Positions 39,700 to 51,777 are shown, numbered from the stretch's first letter. The stretch is 64,000 bases of DNA from Thermotalea metallivorans (GCF_001562415.1 NZ_LOEE01000046.1:1-64000); one strand, 5' to 3'. The notes: generated by a model not told the origin, from the sequence alone. Made by a program: numbers and translations.

Positions 39700-40113
39700 T
39701 TATTTTTTAGGTCTCTTTGCACCGTACTTGGATCTTCCTTGCATTCTGTTCTTAACTCCTGCTGTATCAAGGGTACCTCTAATGATATGGTATCTAACCC
39801 CTGGTAAGTCTTTTACTCTACCACCTCTGATCAGCACAACGCTGTGTTCTTGAAGATTGTGGCCGATACCCGGGATATAAGCAGTTACCTCGATACCGTT
39901 TGTCAGTCTTACCCTTGCAACCTTTCTTAACGCTGAGTTAGGTTTCTTTGGCGTTACAGTTTTCACTGATGTACATACTCCCCTCTTTTGTGGAGCGCTA
40001 AGATCAGTTTGCTTTCTGTGCAAAGAGTTAAAACCTTTTTGTAAAGCCGGAGCTGTTGATTTGTATTCAACTTTTTCTCTGCCTTTACGAACCAATTGGC
40101 TAATTGTAGGCAT
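39700..40113 (-). CDS. rpsL: Small subunit ribosomal protein uS12
   Basis: A 137-residue decoding-centre protein, [20 protein letters not shown], with the segments [20 protein letters not shown] and [17 protein letters not shown]. The Lys in TPKKPNS is the classical streptomycin-resistance site and is wild type. Start at ATG 40113 behind GGAGG. Confidence 0.98.
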   Translation of the reverse strand: MPTISQLVRKGREKVEYKSTAPALQKGFNSLHRKQTDLSAPQKRGVCTSVKTVTPKKPNSALRKVARVRLTNGIEVTAYIPGIGHNLQEHSVVLIRGGRVKDLPGVRYHIIRGTLDTAGVKNRMQGRSKYGAKRPKK

Positions 40114-40241
40114 TCTGTACACCTCCTTCCAATGATTTTTAAAAAATATATTTATAATATGCATAGGAAAACTTGAATCCCATGCTCCCTATCATTTTAT
40201 TTTATGGAAACGAAGGATCTGCTCTCCCATGCTGGCAATCC

Positions 40242-40487
40242 CTATTTTAGAATTACTGCCGTCGCAGCACTGACATCGATACCACATGCTTTTCCCAGTT
40301 TTTTCATAGAATCTACATACACAATCTGCAACTGCATCTCTTTTGCCAATTCTTCAATATTTCTTGTCACGTGTTTTTCGGCATCCTTGGCAATAAAAAG
40401 GGTTTGGGCCCTTCCTTCTTTCACGGCCTTCAGTGCCTGCTTCGTTCCTATCACCAGTTTGTTTTGATTCTTTAATTGTTCTAGCAT
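40242..40487 (-). CDS. L7Ae-family kink-turn RNA-binding protein
   Basis: An 81-residue protein resembling B. subtilis Ybx[21 protein letters not shown], then [20 protein letters not shown] and [13 protein letters not shown]. The family binds kink-turns in RNA. Its place between rpoC and rpsL is conserved in Firmicutes. Start at ATG 40487 behind AGGAGG; the open frame begins 32 codons upstream without similarity. Confidence 0.93.
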   Translation of the reverse strand: MLEQLKNQNKLVIGTKQALKAVKEGRAQTLFIAKDAEKHVTRNIEELAKEMQLQIVYVDSMKKLGKACGIDVSAATAVILK

Positions 40488-40592
40488 ATAGTATCCTCCT
40501 TTAAAACAAAATCTCCATAAGCCTTGCTGCAGGGAAGATTTTGTTACAATGCATGGAAAAAAATATGAGAACTTCCTATGCATTATGAAACA

Positions 40593-40628
40593 CCTGAAAG
40601 ATTATGTGTTGCCACATAATCTTTCAGG
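40593..40628 (-). other. Perfect 16-bp hairpin between rpoC and the L7Ae-like gene
   Basis: CCTGAAAGATTATGTG and its exact complement are separated by four bases (TTGC on the plus strand). On the minus strand it is followed by TGTTTCAT, not a real U-tract. An RNA processing or stability element, or a leaky terminator, would both fit. Confidence 0.7.
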
Positions 40629-40703
40629 ATATTTCAAAGTCCACTATTTTATTCATTTTGCACACTTTGTTATTCTACCATTAAGAACCTTATCTGTCAA
40701 CAA

Positions 40704-43700
40704 TTAATTGTCACTGGCCATCTTCTGGCTGTTTTCGTGTTCAATGGCAATATTTTTATATCTTCTCATGCCTGTACCCGCAGGAATGAGCTTGCCAATA
40801 ATTACATTTTCCTTTAGGCCGATCAAGTGGTCTTCCTTCCCTTTGATGGCGGCCTCTGTCAACACCCTCGTTGTCTCTTGGAAGGAAGCTGCAGAAAGGA
40901 AAGATTCCGTTGCCAACGAAGCCTTCGTGATACCTAAAAGCACCCTTCGCCCTACAGCTGGTTTTCCACCTTCTGCTTCTACCCGGCGGTTTTCCTCTTC
41001 AAAATCATACAAGTTTACCAATCCGCCTGGCAGCAGCTCCGTATCTCCCGCATCTTCCACCTTTACTTTGGAAATCATTTGTCTTACAATGACCTCAATG
41101 TGCTTGTCATTGATGTCAACCCCCTGCATCCTGTAAACTCGCTGCACTTCTCGAACTAGATACTGCTGTGCTCCGCTTACACCTTTAATTCGAAGGATAT
41201 CATGGGGATTTACGGAACCTTCTGTAATTTCATCCCCGGCTTCAATTCTTTGACCATCTTTTACTTTGATTCTGGAACCATAGGGAATGGAATAGGTTCT
41301 GCTGTCCCCATCATCAGCGGTAACAACAACTTCCCGCTTTTTCTTGGTATCATTGATGGCAACGATACCTTCTATTTCTGAAATAATAGCCAATCCTTTG
41401 GGTTTTCGAGCTTCGAAAAGTTCCTCCACCCTCGGCAAACCTTGAGTAATATCTGCCCCGGCAACACCACCCGTGTGGAATGTACGCATAGTCAGCTGTG
41501 TACCCGGTTCCCCGATGGACTGGGCGGCAATAATCCCTACGGCTTCTCCCACATTGACAGGTTCTCCCGTGGCCAGGTTTCTGCCGTAGCATACAGCACA
41601 AACACCATGTCTTGTTCTACAGTGAAGCACCGTCCTGATTTTCACTTTTGTAATTCCAGCTGCCAGAATTTTTTCTGCATCTTTTTCTAAAATCATTTTA
41701 TTGGCAGGAACAAGCACTTCCTCTGTTTCGGGATGTTTTACATCCTCTAAAGCATAACGGCCCACAATGCGGTCATATAAATGTTCAATAATCTCGTTTC
41801 CATCCCTGAAGTCTTCTGCTACAATTCCCTCATTGGTTCCGCAATCCATTTCACGGATAATGACATCCTGGCTGACATCTACCAACCTTCTTGTCAAATA
41901 TCCGGAGTCAGCCGTCCGCAGGGCCGTATCCGCAAGACCCTTTCTGGCACCATGGGTTGAAATAAAATATTCCAGTACCGACAACCCTTCACGGAAATTT
42001 GCCTTGATGGGCATTTCTACCGTATGACCGGATGCATTGGCCATCAAACCACGCATGCCCGCCAGCTGACGAATCTGATTTTTACTACCTCTAGCGCCGG
42101 AATGGGCCATAATGAATACATTGTTCAATCTACCCAGATTCTTCATCAATGCATCAGTTACTTTTTCCGTTGTTTCCTGCCATGTCTGAATAACTTTTTC
42201 ATATCTTTCTTCATCGGAAATTAATCCCCTTCGATAGGCCTTCTCATATTTATCAACAGTCTCATCGGCCTGGGAGAGCAGTTCTTCCTTCTCTTTCGGA
42301 ATCTCCATATCCGATACGCTGATGGTAATAGCTCCTATGGTTGAATAATGGAAGCCCATCTGCTTAATATGATCCAGCATCAAAGCTGTAACCGTATTGC
42401 CGTGAACTCTAAAGCATTTGTCAATAATCTTGCCCAAGGCTTTTTTATCGCATAGGAAATCTACTTCTAGAGAATAGGGATCTTTTTCCCTATCTACGAA
42501 ACCTAAATCCTGAGGAATCTTTTCATTAAAGATAAATCTACCCACGGTGCTTTCAATCAATTTCCCCGGGTCGTCCTTGGAAAGCTTCTTTCGCACCTTT
42601 ACCTTCGCATGAAGCCCTACAATCTTATTTTCATAGGCCATCAGCATTTCATCATAATCCCTAAAAACCATTCCCTCTCCAGGTTCTCCCTCTACTTCTA
42701 CCGTCATATAATAACTGCCCAGCACCATGTCCTGGGTAGGTGTTGTAACTGGCGAACCATCCTTCGGGTTTAGAATATTGTTTACAGAAAGCATCAAAAA
42801 TCTTGCTTCCGCTTGGGCTTCTACCGATAATGGAACATGTACCGCCATTTGGTCCCCGTCAAAGTCGGCATTGTAGGCTGTACATACCAACGGATGGAGC
42901 TTGATGGCCTTCCCTTCCACCAAAACCGGCTCAAAGGCTTGAATTCCTAATCTATGCAAAGTTGGGGCACGGTTTAGCAGCACGGGATGTTCCCGAATCA
43001 CTTCTTCCAATACATCCCAAACCTCCGGCTTCACCCTTTCCACCATCCGTTTGGCACTCTTGATATTATGGGCATACCCGTCATTCACCAGCCGTTTCAT
43101 AACAAAAGGCTTGAATAGTTCCAAGGCCATTTTCTTTGGAAGACCACATTGGTAAAACTTTAGTTCTGGTCCTACTACGATAACCGAACGGCCTGAATAG
43201 TCAACACGCTTCCCAAGCAGGTTTTGTCGGAAACGTCCTTGCTTGCCCTTGAGCATATCAGAGAGAGACTTTAAAGGTCTGTTGCCTGGACCGGTAACAG
43301 GTCTTCCTCTTCTGCCGTTGTCAATCAAAGCATCTACAGCTTCTTGAAGCATTCTCTTTTCATTTCTTACAATAATGTCCGGTGCTCCAAGATCCAATAG
43401 TCTTTTCAATCGGTTATTTCTGTTAATCACTCTTCTGTACAAGTCATTTAAATCAGAAGTGGCAAATCTTCCCCCATCTAACTGTACCATGGGTCTTAAA
43501 TCCGGAGGGATTACAGGAATCACATCTAAGATCATCCATTCCGGTTTGTTTCCTGATTTCTTAAATGCCTCCACCACTTCCAGCCGGCGAATCGTCCTGA
43601 TTCTCTTTTGTCCGGAACTGTCCCTCAGCTTTAGTCTTAAATCCTTGGAGAGCTTTTCCAGATCGATTTGTTTTAAAATCTCTTTGATGGCCTCTGCACC

Positions 43701-44240
43701 CATGGACGCTTTAAAGGCATTTCCATATTTGTCCCTATATTCTCTATATTCCTTTTCACTGAGAAGCTGTTTATAGCTTAGGGGTGTATCTCCCGGATTG
43801 GTTACAATATAAGAAGCAAAATACAATACCTTTTCCAGAGAGCGGGGAGACATGTCCAGCAGCAACCCCATCCGGCTAGGGATTCCTTTAAAATACCATA
43901 TATGGGAAACGGGAGCAGCCAATTCGATGTGGCCCATTCGCTCACGTCTTACTTTTGATTTTGTTACTTCCACGCCACAGCGGTCACAAACAACGCCCTT
44001 ATATCTCACCCTCTTGTATTTGCCGCAGTGACACTCCCAGTCCTTGGTGGGTCCAAAGATCTTTTCACAGAAAAGACCTTCTTTTTCCGGTTTCAAGGTC
44101 CTATAGTTGATCGTTTCGGGCTTCTTTACCTCGCCCTTCGACCAACTTCTAATCTTTTCTGGTGATGCGAGACCGATTTTGATCGATTCAAAATTGTTTA
44201 GTTCAAACAAGGAGTTTCTCTCCCTTCTTTTTAATTTCAT
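40704..44240 (-). CDS. rpoC: RNA polymerase beta' subunit
   Basis: A 1178-residue catalytic subunit. The N-terminal zinc ribbon is visible (CHCGKYKRV, then CDRCGVEV) and the absolutely conserved active-site loop NADFDGDQM holds the three magnesium-binding Asp. A second Cys set ([13 protein letters not shown]) and the trigger-loop region [16 protein letters not shown] are present. It lies 124 bp after rpoB. Confidence 0.99.
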   Translation of the reverse strand: MKLKRRERNSLFELNNFESIKIGLASPEKIRSWSKGEVKKPETINYRTLKPEKEGLFCEKIFGPTKDWECHCGKYKRVRYKGVVCDRCGVEVTKSKVRRERMGHIELAAPVSHIWYFKGIPSRMGLLLDMSPRSLEKVLYFASYIVTNPGDTPLSYKQLLSEKEYREYRDKYGNAFKASMGAEAIKEILKQIDLEKLSKDLRLKLRDSSGQKRIRTIRRLEVVEAFKKSGNKPEWMILDVIPVIPPDLRPMVQLDGGRFATSDLNDLYRRVINRNNRLKRLLDLGAPDIIVRNEKRMLQEAVDALIDNGRRGRPVTGPGNRPLKSLSDMLKGKQGRFRQNLLGKRVDYSGRSVIVVGPELKFYQCGLPKKMALELFKPFVMKRLVNDGYAHNIKSAKRMVERVKPEVWDVLEEVIREHPVLLNRAPTLHRLGIQAFEPVLVEGKAIKLHPLVCTAYNADFDGDQMAVHVPLSVEAQAEARFLMLSVNNILNPKDGSPVTTPTQDMVLGSYYMTVEVEGEPGEGMVFRDYDEMLMAYENKIVGLHAKVKVRKKLSKDDPGKLIESTVGRFIFNEKIPQDLGFVDREKDPYSLEVDFLCDKKALGKIIDKCFRVHGNTVTALMLDHIKQMGFHYSTIGAITISVSDMEIPKEKEELLSQADETVDKYEKAYRRGLISDEERYEKVIQTWQETTEKVTDALMKNLGRLNNVFIMAHSGARGSKNQIRQLAGMRGLMANASGHTVEMPIKANFREGLSVLEYFISTHGARKGLADTALRTADSGYLTRRLVDVSQDVIIREMDCGTNEGIVAEDFRDGNEIIEHLYDRIVGRYALEDVKHPETEEVLVPANKMILEKDAEKILAAGITKVKIRTVLHCRTRHGVCAVCYGRNLATGEPVNVGEAVGIIAAQSIGEPGTQLTMRTFHTGGVAGADITQGLPRVEELFEARKPKGLAIISEIEGIVAINDTKKKREVVVTADDGDSRTYSIPYGSRIKVKDGQRIEAGDEITEGSVNPHDILRIKGVSGAQQYLVREVQRVYRMQGVDINDKHIEVIVRQMISKVKVEDAGDTELLPGGLVNLYDFEEENRRVEAEGGKPAVGRRVLLGITKASLATESFLSAASFQETTRVLTEAAIKGKEDHLIGLKENVIIGKLIPAGTGMRRYKNIAIEHENSQKMASDN

Positions 44241-44364
44241 GATGTTTCTACTTCAGCCCATCAGCATGGGGATTTGCAATACTTCATCCTTGATCCAGAT
44301 GGAGTAGACATTCCATCCGGATTCAAAGATCATGGATTTTGCTGCAACGTCCTATACATCCCTA

Positions 44365-47300
44365 TTAAAATTCATCATCATAATCTTCATATTGACTGTA
44401 ATCGTCATCGCTGATGAAATGATCTTTATCTGCATCTTCCTCATCAAAATATTCTTCGGCGTCTACATCTTCCTCCAGTTTCTGCTGTTCATACTCCTCT
44501 TCATAGGTGTTAAATTCCTCACCTTCAAGGATTACATCCAGATCACTGATGTCATCATCCACCGATTCTTTAATTTCCAGTTCCGCATCATCTTCTGTCA
44601 ATACTTTCACATCTAAAGCCAAGCTTTGCAATTCTTTGATCAATACCTTGAAGGACTCTGGCACGCCCGGCTCTGGTATATTTTCACCCTTCACAATGGC
44701 TTCGTAGGTTTTTACACGTCCTACTACGTCGTCAGATTTTACCGTTAGAATCTCCTGCAACGTATGGGCAGCACCATACGCTTCCAATGCCCATACCTCC
44801 ATCTCTCCAAAACGCTGTCCACCGAACTGGGCCTTACCGCCTAAGGGCTGCTGGGTAACCAAGGAATAGGGTCCTGTGCTGCGGGCATGGATTTTGTCAT
44901 CTACCAAATGGTGGAGTTTTAACATATACATATAGCCTACCGTTACTCGGTTGTCAAAGGGCAAGCCTGTTCTTCCATCGTAAAGTACCAGTTTTCCATC
45001 TTCGGGATAGCCACATTCCTGCAGCAGTTCTCGAATATCCTGTTCACTGGCACCATCAAATACTGGTGTGGCAACCTTCCAGCCTTTTTTCTTAGCGGCG
45101 AGTCCTAAATGGACTTCCAACACCTGGCCGATGTTCATACGGGACGGTACCCCCAAGGGATTTAGCACAACCTGCAAGGGTGTTCCATCCGCCAAAAATG
45201 GCATATCTTCTTCTGGCAATATTCTGGAAATTACCCCTTTATTTCCGTGACGTCCTGCCATCTTGTCGCCCACATTGATTTTCCTCTTCTTTGCAATATA
45301 GCATCTTACCAGAATATTGACTCCCGGCGGCAGCTCATCCCCATTCTCACGGGTAAATACCTTTACATCCACAATAATACCCGATTCTCCGTGGGGAACC
45401 CTTAGGGATGTATCTCGTACTTCCCTTGCCTTTTCACCAAAAATAGCACGAAGCAATCGTTCTTCTGCTGTCAGCTCTGTTTCACCCTTAGGTGTTACTT
45501 TTCCTACAAGAATATCTCCTGAGTTTACCTCAGCTCCGATACGGATGATTCCTCTTTCATCCAAATCCCTTAAAGCATCTTCCCCTACATTGGGTATATC
45601 CCTGGTAATTTCTTCAGGACCCAGCTTCGTGTCCCTTGCCTCTGCTTCATATTCTTCAATATGAATGGACGTAAGTTTGTCCTCCATTACCAGCCTTTCA
45701 TTCAACAAAATGGCATCCTCATAGTTATACCCTTCCCATGTCATAAAACCAATGAGAAGGTTCGTTCCTAGTGCAATTTCTCCGTTATCGGTGGATGGAC
45801 CATCGGCAATGGTCTCTCCCTTTTCTACATGATCTCCTTTATTGACAATAGGTCTTTGATTAATACATGTACCTTGGTTAGATCGTTTAAATTTCAACAG
45901 CTTGTATTTATCCCGCCCGCCATCGGCATCCCTTTTGATGACAATTTCATCAGCAGTCACACGCTCTACAATTCCAGAATTCTTTGCCAGCACCACAACG
46001 CCGGAATCCTTAGCTGCCACATATTCCATACCTGTTCCGATAATCGGAGCATCGGTTTGTAATAAAGGCACAGCCTGACGCTGCATGTTAGAGCCCATCA
46101 GAGCACGGTTGGCGTCATCATTTTCCAAGAAAGGAATCATGGCTGTTGCCACGGAAACCACCTGTTTTGGCGATACATCCATATAATCTACTTCATCCTT
46201 TGGCACAACATCGATGCCGCCATTCCTTGTTCTGGCAGTAACCCTGCGGTTGATAAATCTTCCCTCTTCATCCAAGGGTTCGTTGGCTTGGGCAATAATA
46301 AACTTATCTTCTTCATCGGCAGTCAAATACTCGATGACGTCTGTGACAACACCCCTCTTTTTATCCACCTTGCGATAGGGTGCCTCAATAAAACCATAAT
46401 CATTGATTCTAGCATAAGTACTCAAAGAGCCAATCAAGCCGATATTGGGGCCTTCCGGCGTTTCAATGGGACACATGCGGCCATAGTGGGAATGATGTAC
46501 ATCCCGCACTTCAAAGCCCGCCCTTTCCCGGGACAATCCACCAGGTCCAAGGGCAGACAGCCTTCTTTTATGGGTAAGCTCTGCCAACGGGTTGGTTTGA
46601 TCCATAAATTGAGACAACTGACTGCTGCCAAAAAATTCTTTAATGGCGGCAGCAACAGGACGAATGTTGATCAGGGCTTGAGGCGTAATGACATCAATAT
46701 CTTGAATGGTCATTCTTTCCTTGACAACCCTCTCCATTCTCGAAAGACCGATTCGGAACTGATTTTGCAACAGTTCGCCTACAGATCTTAATCTCCTGTT
46801 TCCCAAATGATCTATATCGTCCACTTCTCCAACGCCATGGGCAAGATTCAGTATATAACTGATGGAAGCAATAATATCATCAATAATAATATTTTTCGGT
46901 GACAGATCTTTACTTCTCTCCTTCAATGCTTCCCGAATTTCAGCCTCTGTTTTGCATGTATCCAGTATTTCTTTCAGTACAGGATAATGTACCCTGCTCT
47001 CAATATTTAAATCATCTATATGAAAAGAAATGTATTCTTTGATATCCACAAAGTGATTGCCAATTACTTTCACTACTTTTCCATCTTCTCCAATGATATT
47101 TACTGCTTTTATCCCTGCATTTTCTATGACAATCGCTGTCTCCCGGTCAATCTTTTGGCCTTCCTCTGCAAAGATTTCCCCGGTATTCGGATTTACAATG
47201 GTTTCTGCTGCTTTAAACCCGGTAATTCTATTGACAATACCTAGTTTTTTATTGTATTTATAACGGCCTACCTTTGCCAGATCGTATCGCTTGGGATCAA

Positions 47301-48075
47301 AAAATAAAGAATCAATTAGAGATTTGGCACTTTCTACCGTAGGTGGTTCCCCCGGTCTTAATTTCTTATATATCTCTAACAAACCTTCTTCCTGGGATTT
47401 TGTGTTGTCTTTATCAAGGGTATTCATCAGGCGTTCATCTTCACCCAACAAATGCAGTATCTCTGCATCAGTCCCAAAACCGAGGGCTCTTAGCAAGACA
47501 GTAACGGGCTGCTTTCTTGTTCTGTCCACCCTTACAGAAATCACATCGTTGGAGTCCGTCTCATATTCCAGCCATGCCCCTCTGTTTGGAATCACCGTCG
47601 TAGAAAATAATTTCTTTCCTGTTCTGTCCACTTGGACTGCATAGTAGGGTCCAGGAGATCTTACAAGCTGGCTGACAATGACTCTTTCAGCGCCATTGAT
47701 GATAAAAGTTCCCTTGTCAGTCATCAGGGGAAAATCCCCCATAAATACTTCCTGTTCCTTTACTTCTCCAGTTTCTTTGTTGATCAATCTTACCTTCACC
47801 TTTAATGGAGCCGCATATGTAACGTCTCGCTCTTTACATTCCTCTACTTCATATTTTGGCTCTCCATCCAGCGAGTAATCGATGAATTCAAGAATAAGAT
47901 TACCTGTATAATCTTGAATAGGGGAAATGTCTTCAAAGACTTCCTTCAGTCCCTCCTTTAAAAACCACTCATAAGATTTGCTTTGAATTTCAATCAGATT
48001 TGGAAGCTCTAGTACTTCATCAATGCTGGAATAACTCATTCTCGTTATTTTACCGGCCTGAATAGGATGTGGCAT
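44365..48075 (-). CDS. rpoB: RNA polymerase beta subunit
   Basis: A 1236-residue subunit. The rifampicin region reads [20 protein letters not shown] with [20 protein letters not shown], wild type at the usual resistance sites. [14 protein letters not shown] and [20 protein letters not shown] are intact. The C-terminus carries an acidic tail of about 60 residues rich in Asp, Glu and Tyr, longer than the compact ends of many homologues. Confidence 0.99.
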   Translation of the reverse strand: MPHPIQAGKITRMSYSSIDEVLELPNLIEIQSKSYEWFLKEGLKEVFEDISPIQDYTGNLILEFIDYSLDGEPKYEVEECKERDVTYAAPLKVKVRLINKETGEVKEQEVFMGDFPLMTDKGTFIINGAERVIVSQLVRSPGPYYAVQVDRTGKKLFSTTVIPNRGAWLEYETDSNDVISVRVDRTRKQPVTVLLRALGFGTDAEILHLLGEDERLMNTLDKDNTKSQEEGLLEIYKKLRPGEPPTVESAKSLIDSLFFDPKRYDLAKVGRYKYNKKLGIVNRITGFKAAETIVNPNTGEIFAEEGQKIDRETAIVIENAGIKAVNIIGEDGKVVKVIGNHFVDIKEYISFHIDDLNIESRVHYPVLKEILDTCKTEAEIREALKERSKDLSPKNIIIDDIIASISYILNLAHGVGEVDDIDHLGNRRLRSVGELLQNQFRIGLSRMERVVKERMTIQDIDVITPQALINIRPVAAAIKEFFGSSQLSQFMDQTNPLAELTHKRRLSALGPGGLSRERAGFEVRDVHHSHYGRMCPIETPEGPNIGLIGSLSTYARINDYGFIEAPYRKVDKKRGVVTDVIEYLTADEEDKFIIAQANEPLDEEGRFINRRVTARTRNGGIDVVPKDEVDYMDVSPKQVVSVATAMIPFLENDDANRALMGSNMQRQAVPLLQTDAPIIGTGMEYVAAKDSGVVVLAKNSGIVERVTADEIVIKRDADGGRDKYKLLKFKRSNQGTCINQRPIVNKGDHVEKGETIADGPSTDNGEIALGTNLLIGFMTWEGYNYEDAILLNERLVMEDKLTSIHIEEYEAEARDTKLGPEEITRDIPNVGEDALRDLDERGIIRIGAEVNSGDILVGKVTPKGETELTAEERLLRAIFGEKAREVRDTSLRVPHGESGIIVDVKVFTRENGDELPPGVNILVRCYIAKKRKINVGDKMAGRHGNKGVISRILPEEDMPFLADGTPLQVVLNPLGVPSRMNIGQVLEVHLGLAAKKKGWKVATPVFDGASEQDIRELLQECGYPEDGKLVLYDGRTGLPFDNRVTVGYMYMLKLHHLVDDKIHARSTGPYSLVTQQPLGGKAQFGGQRFGEMEVWALEAYGAAHTLQEILTVKSDDVVGRVKTYEAIVKGENIPEPGVPESFKVLIKELQSLALDVKVLTEDDAELEIKESVDDDISDLDVILEGEEFNTYEEEYEQQKLEEDVDAEEYFDEEDADKDHFISDDDYSQYEDYDDEF

Positions 48076-48151
48076 GTTTTTTCACCCCTTGTAGTAATAT
48101 AAAAAGCTTTTACTGAATAATAAAAGGCAGCTTTTCAAAACATATGACAAA

Positions 48152-48180
48152 ATCATAAACCTAGCGGTTTACATCATCAA
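48152..48180 (-). promoter_or_regulatory. Proximal sigma-A promoter of rpoBC
   Basis: TTGATG (48180-48175), 17 bp, TATGAT (48157-48152); start near 48145, about 70 bases before rpoB. The spacer contains AAACC-GCTA-GGTTT, a short inverted repeat. Confidence 0.65.
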
Positions 48181-48635
48181 TGCCTTGGAAAAGTCCTTCA
48201 GAAATCATGAGAAGAGATTATTAGAACTGCATTCTATATGGACAAAACCTTCCTTTTCCCACAAAAAGAAAGCTTTGTTGTAATCTAAATTTCTATATTT
48301 CTCAGTTATGTCTACAGATATAAAATTTTAAAATTGCACATTGCCTGTATTATAGGTGCCAGTTGCCAGTTGTTATCAGTTGGTGGCTGGTAACTGTTAA
48401 CTAACAACAAGACATTTACCGAATAAAAAAGATAATTTCCATAAATAATAAATAAAACCTTAGAATGAGGCAACCATCTATAAACACTGCATAAAAAATT
48501 TAAAATTTTATTATCTACTTATGCACTGGAAATCAAGGATAAATATGTTATTTTATTTGCATCCTTTATACTATAGCCAAAAAAAAATTCATTTATACTC
48601 CAAAACAAAAAACGTGACTTCTATGGCATTATATA

Positions 48636-48664
48636 ATGCTATCATAAACTTTTTTTATTGTCAA
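48636..48664 (-). promoter_or_regulatory. Distal sigma-A promoter upstream of rpoB
   Basis: TTGACA (48664-48659), 17 bp, TAGCAT (48641-48636). A perfect 14-bp palindrome GCATTATATAATGC covers 48626-48639, from the -10 to the expected start point. If used for rpoB the leader would be about 550 nt. Confidence 0.65.
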
Positions 48665-48712
48665 GCCCTGGCGAATGTGCTAAAATATAACTAATACCCT
48701 TTCGTATTTTGT

Positions 48713-48763
48713 AAACAAACAAAAAGATACTCCAGATTCCTCTGGAGTCCTTTTTGTTTGTTT
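48713..48763 (-). terminator. rplJL terminator
   Basis: A long hairpin: inner stem ACTCCAGA/TCTGGAGT with loop TTCC, then a 2-nt internal loop, then outer stem AAACAAACAAAAA / TTTTTGTTTGTTT. It begins 3 bp past the rplL stop and ends in T-rich sequence. Confidence 0.88.
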
Positions 48764-48765
48764 AA

Positions 48766-49140
48766 TTACTTAATTTCTACTGTAGCCCCTACTTCGCTTA
48801 ACTTCGCCTTGATTTCTTCTGCTTCTGCCTTAGATGCACCTTCTTTTAATGTCTTAGGCGCATTGTCTACTAAATCTTTTGCTTCTTTTAATCCTAAGCC
48901 TGTTAATTCTCTAACTACTTTAATTACCTTAATCTTTTCTGCACCGGCATTTGCTAAGATTACATCAAATTCAGTCTTTTCTTCTGCTGCTGGAGCTGCC
49001 GCTGCACCAGGTGCCATTACTGCCACTGGAGCTGCTGCAGATACACCAAATTCTTCCTCGCATGCTTTTACTAATTCATTTAATTCTAACACCGTCATAT
49101 TTTTAATCGCTTCAATGATTTGTTCTCTTGTCATTTTCAT
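48766..49140 (-). CDS. rplL: Large subunit ribosomal protein bL12 (L7/L12)
   Basis: A 124-residue stalk protein: helical N-terminal dimerisation domain, an Ala/Gly/Pro-rich hinge (about residues 37-53), and a C-terminal domain with [20 protein letters not shown] that recruits EF-Tu and EF-G. It follows rplJ by 33 bp. Confidence 0.98.
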   Translation of the reverse strand: MKMTREQIIEAIKNMTVLELNELVKACEEEFGVSAAAPVAVMAPGAAAAPAAEEKTEFDVILANAGAEKIKVIKVVRELTGLGLKEAKDLVDNAPKTLKEGASKAEAEEIKAKLSEVGATVEIK

Positions 49141-49173
49141 CTACACCTCCGAAATTTTTAGATCATGATTGTT

Positions 49174-49674
49174 TTACGCTTCAGCACCATTTTTCTTGTC
49201 TGCAATTGCTTGAAGCAAGTAAGCAAGATTTGACAATGGTGATTTAATGCTTCCAAGTAATTTTGCAAGTAATACTTCTCTTGGCGGAATTTCTGCAATT
49301 GCCTTGATTTCTTCCAGATTGCAGTATTTACCTTCCACAACGCCAGCCTTTAACTCCAGCTTTTTGTGATCCTTCGCAAAGTCATTTAAGATTTTTGCCG
49401 GTGTTACCGGATCATGATAGCCAAAAGCAATGGCATTAGGACCTGTAAGATCGCCTAATAATGATTCATAGCCTGTTTCTTTCGCAGCCAATCTCGTTAA
49501 TGTATTTTTATAAACTTTGTAGTCTACGCCAGCCTCTCTCATCTTTTTTCTTAATTCAGTTACTTCTTCCACATTCAGGCCTCTGTAGTCTACGATTACT
49601 GCTGATTGGGCTTTGCTGAACTTCTCTTTAATTTCTTCTACAATCTGCTTTTTGATCTCCAAATTATTTGACAT
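49174..49674 (-). CDS. rplJ: Large subunit ribosomal protein uL10
   Basis: A 166-residue stalk base protein, [20 protein letters not shown] with [15 protein letters not shown] further on, whose C-terminal helix binds L12 dimers. Start chosen at ATG 49674 (MSNNLEIKK) at good distance from GGAGGTG. It is preceded by an L10 leader and its own promoter, so rplJL can be set apart from rplKA. Confidence 0.97.
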   Translation of the reverse strand: MSNNLEIKKQIVEEIKEKFSKAQSAVIVDYRGLNVEEVTELRKKMREAGVDYKVYKNTLTRLAAKETGYESLLGDLTGPNAIAFGYHDPVTPAKILNDFAKDHKKLELKAGVVEGKYCNLEEIKAIAEIPPREVLLAKLLGSIKSPLSNLAYLLQAIADKKNGAEA

Positions 49675-49689
49675 TTCGGTGTCCACCTC

Positions 49690-49873
49690 CTCTGCAACCT
49701 CAAAAATCCTTATGTGTTCTGTTAAAAATAACAGAACCTCTCTACCGTAGACATAGAGAGGTCCTATAATTTCCGTCCAACCCGAAATCTATAGTTTCAA
49801 CCTCGGTAGGATCATTTAAACCCTTTGAGGGTGCCTACTGTCTACGGTTTATATTCATATTTTCATTTACAAC
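49690..49873 (-). promoter_or_regulatory. Ribosomal protein L10 leader RNA
   Basis: The 5' leader of rplJL has the position and composition of the known L10 leader. CCTACCGAGGTTG lies near 49810. Downstream come two strong hairpins: CCTCTCTA/TAGAGAGG at 49737-49761 and GTTCTGTTA/TAACAGAAC at 49716-49737. In known cases L10 with L12 binds the leader and lowers expression of its own operon; the last hairpin lacks a long U-tract, so the mechanism here is open. Confidence 0.8.
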
Positions 49874-49879
49874 GCTTTG

Positions 49880-49908
49880 ATTATATCATTGTAAAATCTA
49901 TATGTCAA
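49880..49908 (-). promoter_or_regulatory. Sigma-A promoter of rplJL
   Basis: TTGACA (49908-49903), 17 bp ending in TGA, TATAAT (49885-49880). Perfect consensus with an extended -10; start near 49873. Confidence 0.9.
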
Positions 49909-49926
49909 CGATAAAGCAAGGGCAAA

Positions 49927-50625
49927 TTATGCCATTACCTTCACAGGATTTATTTTAATACCAGGGCCCATTGTGCTGGCAACAACAACACTTCTTAAGT
50001 ATTGTCCTTTTGCAGCCGCTGGTTTTGCCTTGATAACAGCTTCCATGAGTGTTTGGAAGTTTTCGGATAATCTTTCAGTTCCAAAGGAAACTTTTCCAAT
50101 GGGAACGTGGATAATGTTTGTTTTGTCTAATCTGTATTCTACCTTACCTGCTTTGATTTCTTTTACGGCTTTTTCTACTTCAAAAGTAACTGTACCTGAT
50201 TTTGGGTTCGGCATCAGACCCTTTGGTCCTAAAACTCTACCAAGTCTACCCACAAGCCCCATCATATCCGGTGTAGCCACGACTACATCAAAATCAAACC
50301 AGTTCTCCTTTTGAATCTTTTCAACCATATCCTCTGCGCCAACATAGTCTGCTCCGGCTGCCTCAGCTTCCTTGGCTTTATCACCTTTAGCAAATACTAA
50401 GACTTTGCTTGTTCTACCGGTTCCATGAGGTAAAACAATGGCCCCTCTTACTTGTTGGTCTGCATGTCTTGAGTCAACGCCCAACTTGATGTGTGCTTCC
50501 ACGGTTTCGTCAAATTTAGCCTTTGCAGTTTTGATGACCAGATCAAAAGCTTCTGCTGGCTCATAAAGCGTTGCTCTATCCACTAATTTTGCACTTTCTT
50601 GATATCTTTTACCTCTTTTTGGCAT
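49927..50625 (-). CDS. rplA: Large subunit ribosomal protein uL1
   Basis: A 232-residue L1-stalk protein with the RNA-binding signature [19 protein letters not shown] and [21 protein letters not shown]1 moves E-site tRNA; in E. coli it also represses rplKA. It lies 68 bp after rplK. Confidence 0.98.
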   Translation of the reverse strand: MPKRGKRYQESAKLVDRATLYEPAEAFDLVIKTAKAKFDETVEAHIKLGVDSRHADQQVRGAIVLPHGTGRTSKVLVFAKGDKAKEAEAAGADYVGAEDMVEKIQKENWFDFDVVVATPDMMGLVGRLGRVLGPKGLMPNPKSGTVTFEVEKAVKEIKAGKVEYRLDKTNIIHVPIGKVSFGTERLSENFQTLMEAVIKAKPAAAKGQYLRSVVVASTMGPGIKINPVKVMA

Positions 50626-50693
50626 TTTGCTACCTCCTTTGTGGTTTTAACGGTGTTGAGAATACCTCCCACGCGATTTGCCCCATTCAACAA

Positions 50694-51119
50694 TTACTCT
50701 TCTACTACGATACCCATGCTTCTCGCTGTACCTTTAATCATGCTGATTGCAGCCTCTAAGCTACCAGCATTAAGGTCAGGCATTTTTAATTCTGCAATTT
50801 CTCTTACCTTGTCAATAGAAAGTCTGGCAACCTTCGTTTTATTCGGTGCACTAGAACCACTCTCGATTTTCGCAGCTTTCTTTAGTAAAACCGATGCCGG
50901 TGGCGTTTTTGTAATAAATGTAAAGGATCGGTCTTGGTAAACAGTGATTACTACTGGTATAATCAAGCCAGCTTGATCTGCAGTTCTAGCATTGAATTCT
51001 TTACAGAATTGCATTATATTCACACCTTGTTGTCCAAGAGCCGGACCTACCGGTGGCGCTGGCGTAGCTTTCCCTGCAGGGATTTGTAATTTTACTAGTC
51101 CTGTAACTTTTTTAGCCAT
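50694..51119 (-). CDS. rplK: Large subunit ribosomal protein uL11
   Basis: A 141-residue protein with [20 protein letters not shown] and [20 protein letters not shown]. It binds the GTPase-associated centre and is needed for the stringent response through RelA-type enzymes. It lies 91 bp after nusG. Confidence 0.98.
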   Translation of the reverse strand: MAKKVTGLVKLQIPAGKATPAPPVGPALGQQGVNIMQFCKEFNARTADQAGLIIPVVITVYQDRSFTFITKTPPASVLLKKAAKIESGSSAPNKTKVARLSIDKVREIAELKMPDLNAGSLEAAISMIKGTARSMGIVVEE

Positions 51120-51210
51120 GGTTACACCTCCTCATTACCCTGTGTAAGTTTTGCATTGATTTCTTACATCAAATTTTTATTTTAAAAAGCATATAGCTTT
51201 TCATAGCAGT

Positions 51211-51729
51211 TTATAGTTTTTGTACTTGTGTAAAATCAAGTTCCACTGGTGTTTCTCTACCAAACATAGAGATCAGCACCTTCAATGTATGTTTTTCCAG
51301 ATTTACGTCCTTGACAACTCCCATAAAGCTTTCAAAAGGTCCGGAGGTAACTTTGATGGTATCTCCAACGACCACATCAATTTCCGGCATTGCTTCAACA
51401 ATGCCCATATTTTTTATTTCTTCATCCGTTAGGGGTATAGGTTTGGATCCAGGACCTACAAAACCTGTAACGCCTCTTGTATTCCTTACCACATACCAAG
51501 ATTCATCATTCATGATCATTTTCACAAGAACATATCCTGGAAAAATTTTCTTCTGCTTTATCTTTTTTTTGCCATTCTTTATTTCTACTTTATCTTCTGT
51601 AGGTACAAGCACCTCATGGATCACATCTTCCATGCCCCTATTCTCCACAATTTTTTCGATATTGGCTTTTACTTTGTTCTCATGGCCAGAATAGGTGTGC
51701 ACCACATACCATTTAGCCTTTTCCGACAT
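51211..51729 (-). CDS. nusG: Transcription elongation/antitermination factor NusG
   Basis: A 172-residue protein with an NGN domain (AKWYVVHTYSGHENKVKANI) and a C-terminal KOW domain (VGDTIKVTSGPFESFMGVVK). It binds the RNA polymerase clamp and couples to S10. It lies 48 bp after secE. Confidence 0.98.
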   Translation of the reverse strand: MSEKAKWYVVHTYSGHENKVKANIEKIVENRGMEDVIHEVLVPTEDKVEIKNGKKKIKQKKIFPGYVLVKMIMNDESWYVVRNTRGVTGFVGPGSKPIPLTDEEIKNMGIVEAMPEIDVVVGDTIKVTSGPFESFMGVVKDVNLEKHTLKVLISMFGRETPVELDFTQVQKL

Positions 51730-51777
51730 ATAGCAGAGTATTTATACGCTTGGTATAAAATACTCTTCCCTCCCTCA

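Larger units (their letters stand above)
48076..48712. other. 637-bp rplL-rpoB intergenic region
   Basis: No gene is visible. It holds two minus-strand promoter candidates (listed separately) and AT-rich filler. A degenerate CAGTTGCCAGTTG-type repeat lies at about 48357-48400, with related text (TTGCCAGT...AGCAGTTGG) at 57495-57525. Firmicutes often have an rsmC-like methyltransferase gene between rplL and rpoB; none is present. Confidence 0.7.

Noticed and set aside
48357-48410. CAGTTGCCAGTTG-like repeats as a CRISPR or regulatory array
   Set aside because: Units are short, degenerate and lack unique spacers. They look like the simple repeat common in intergenic DNA of Clostridia.
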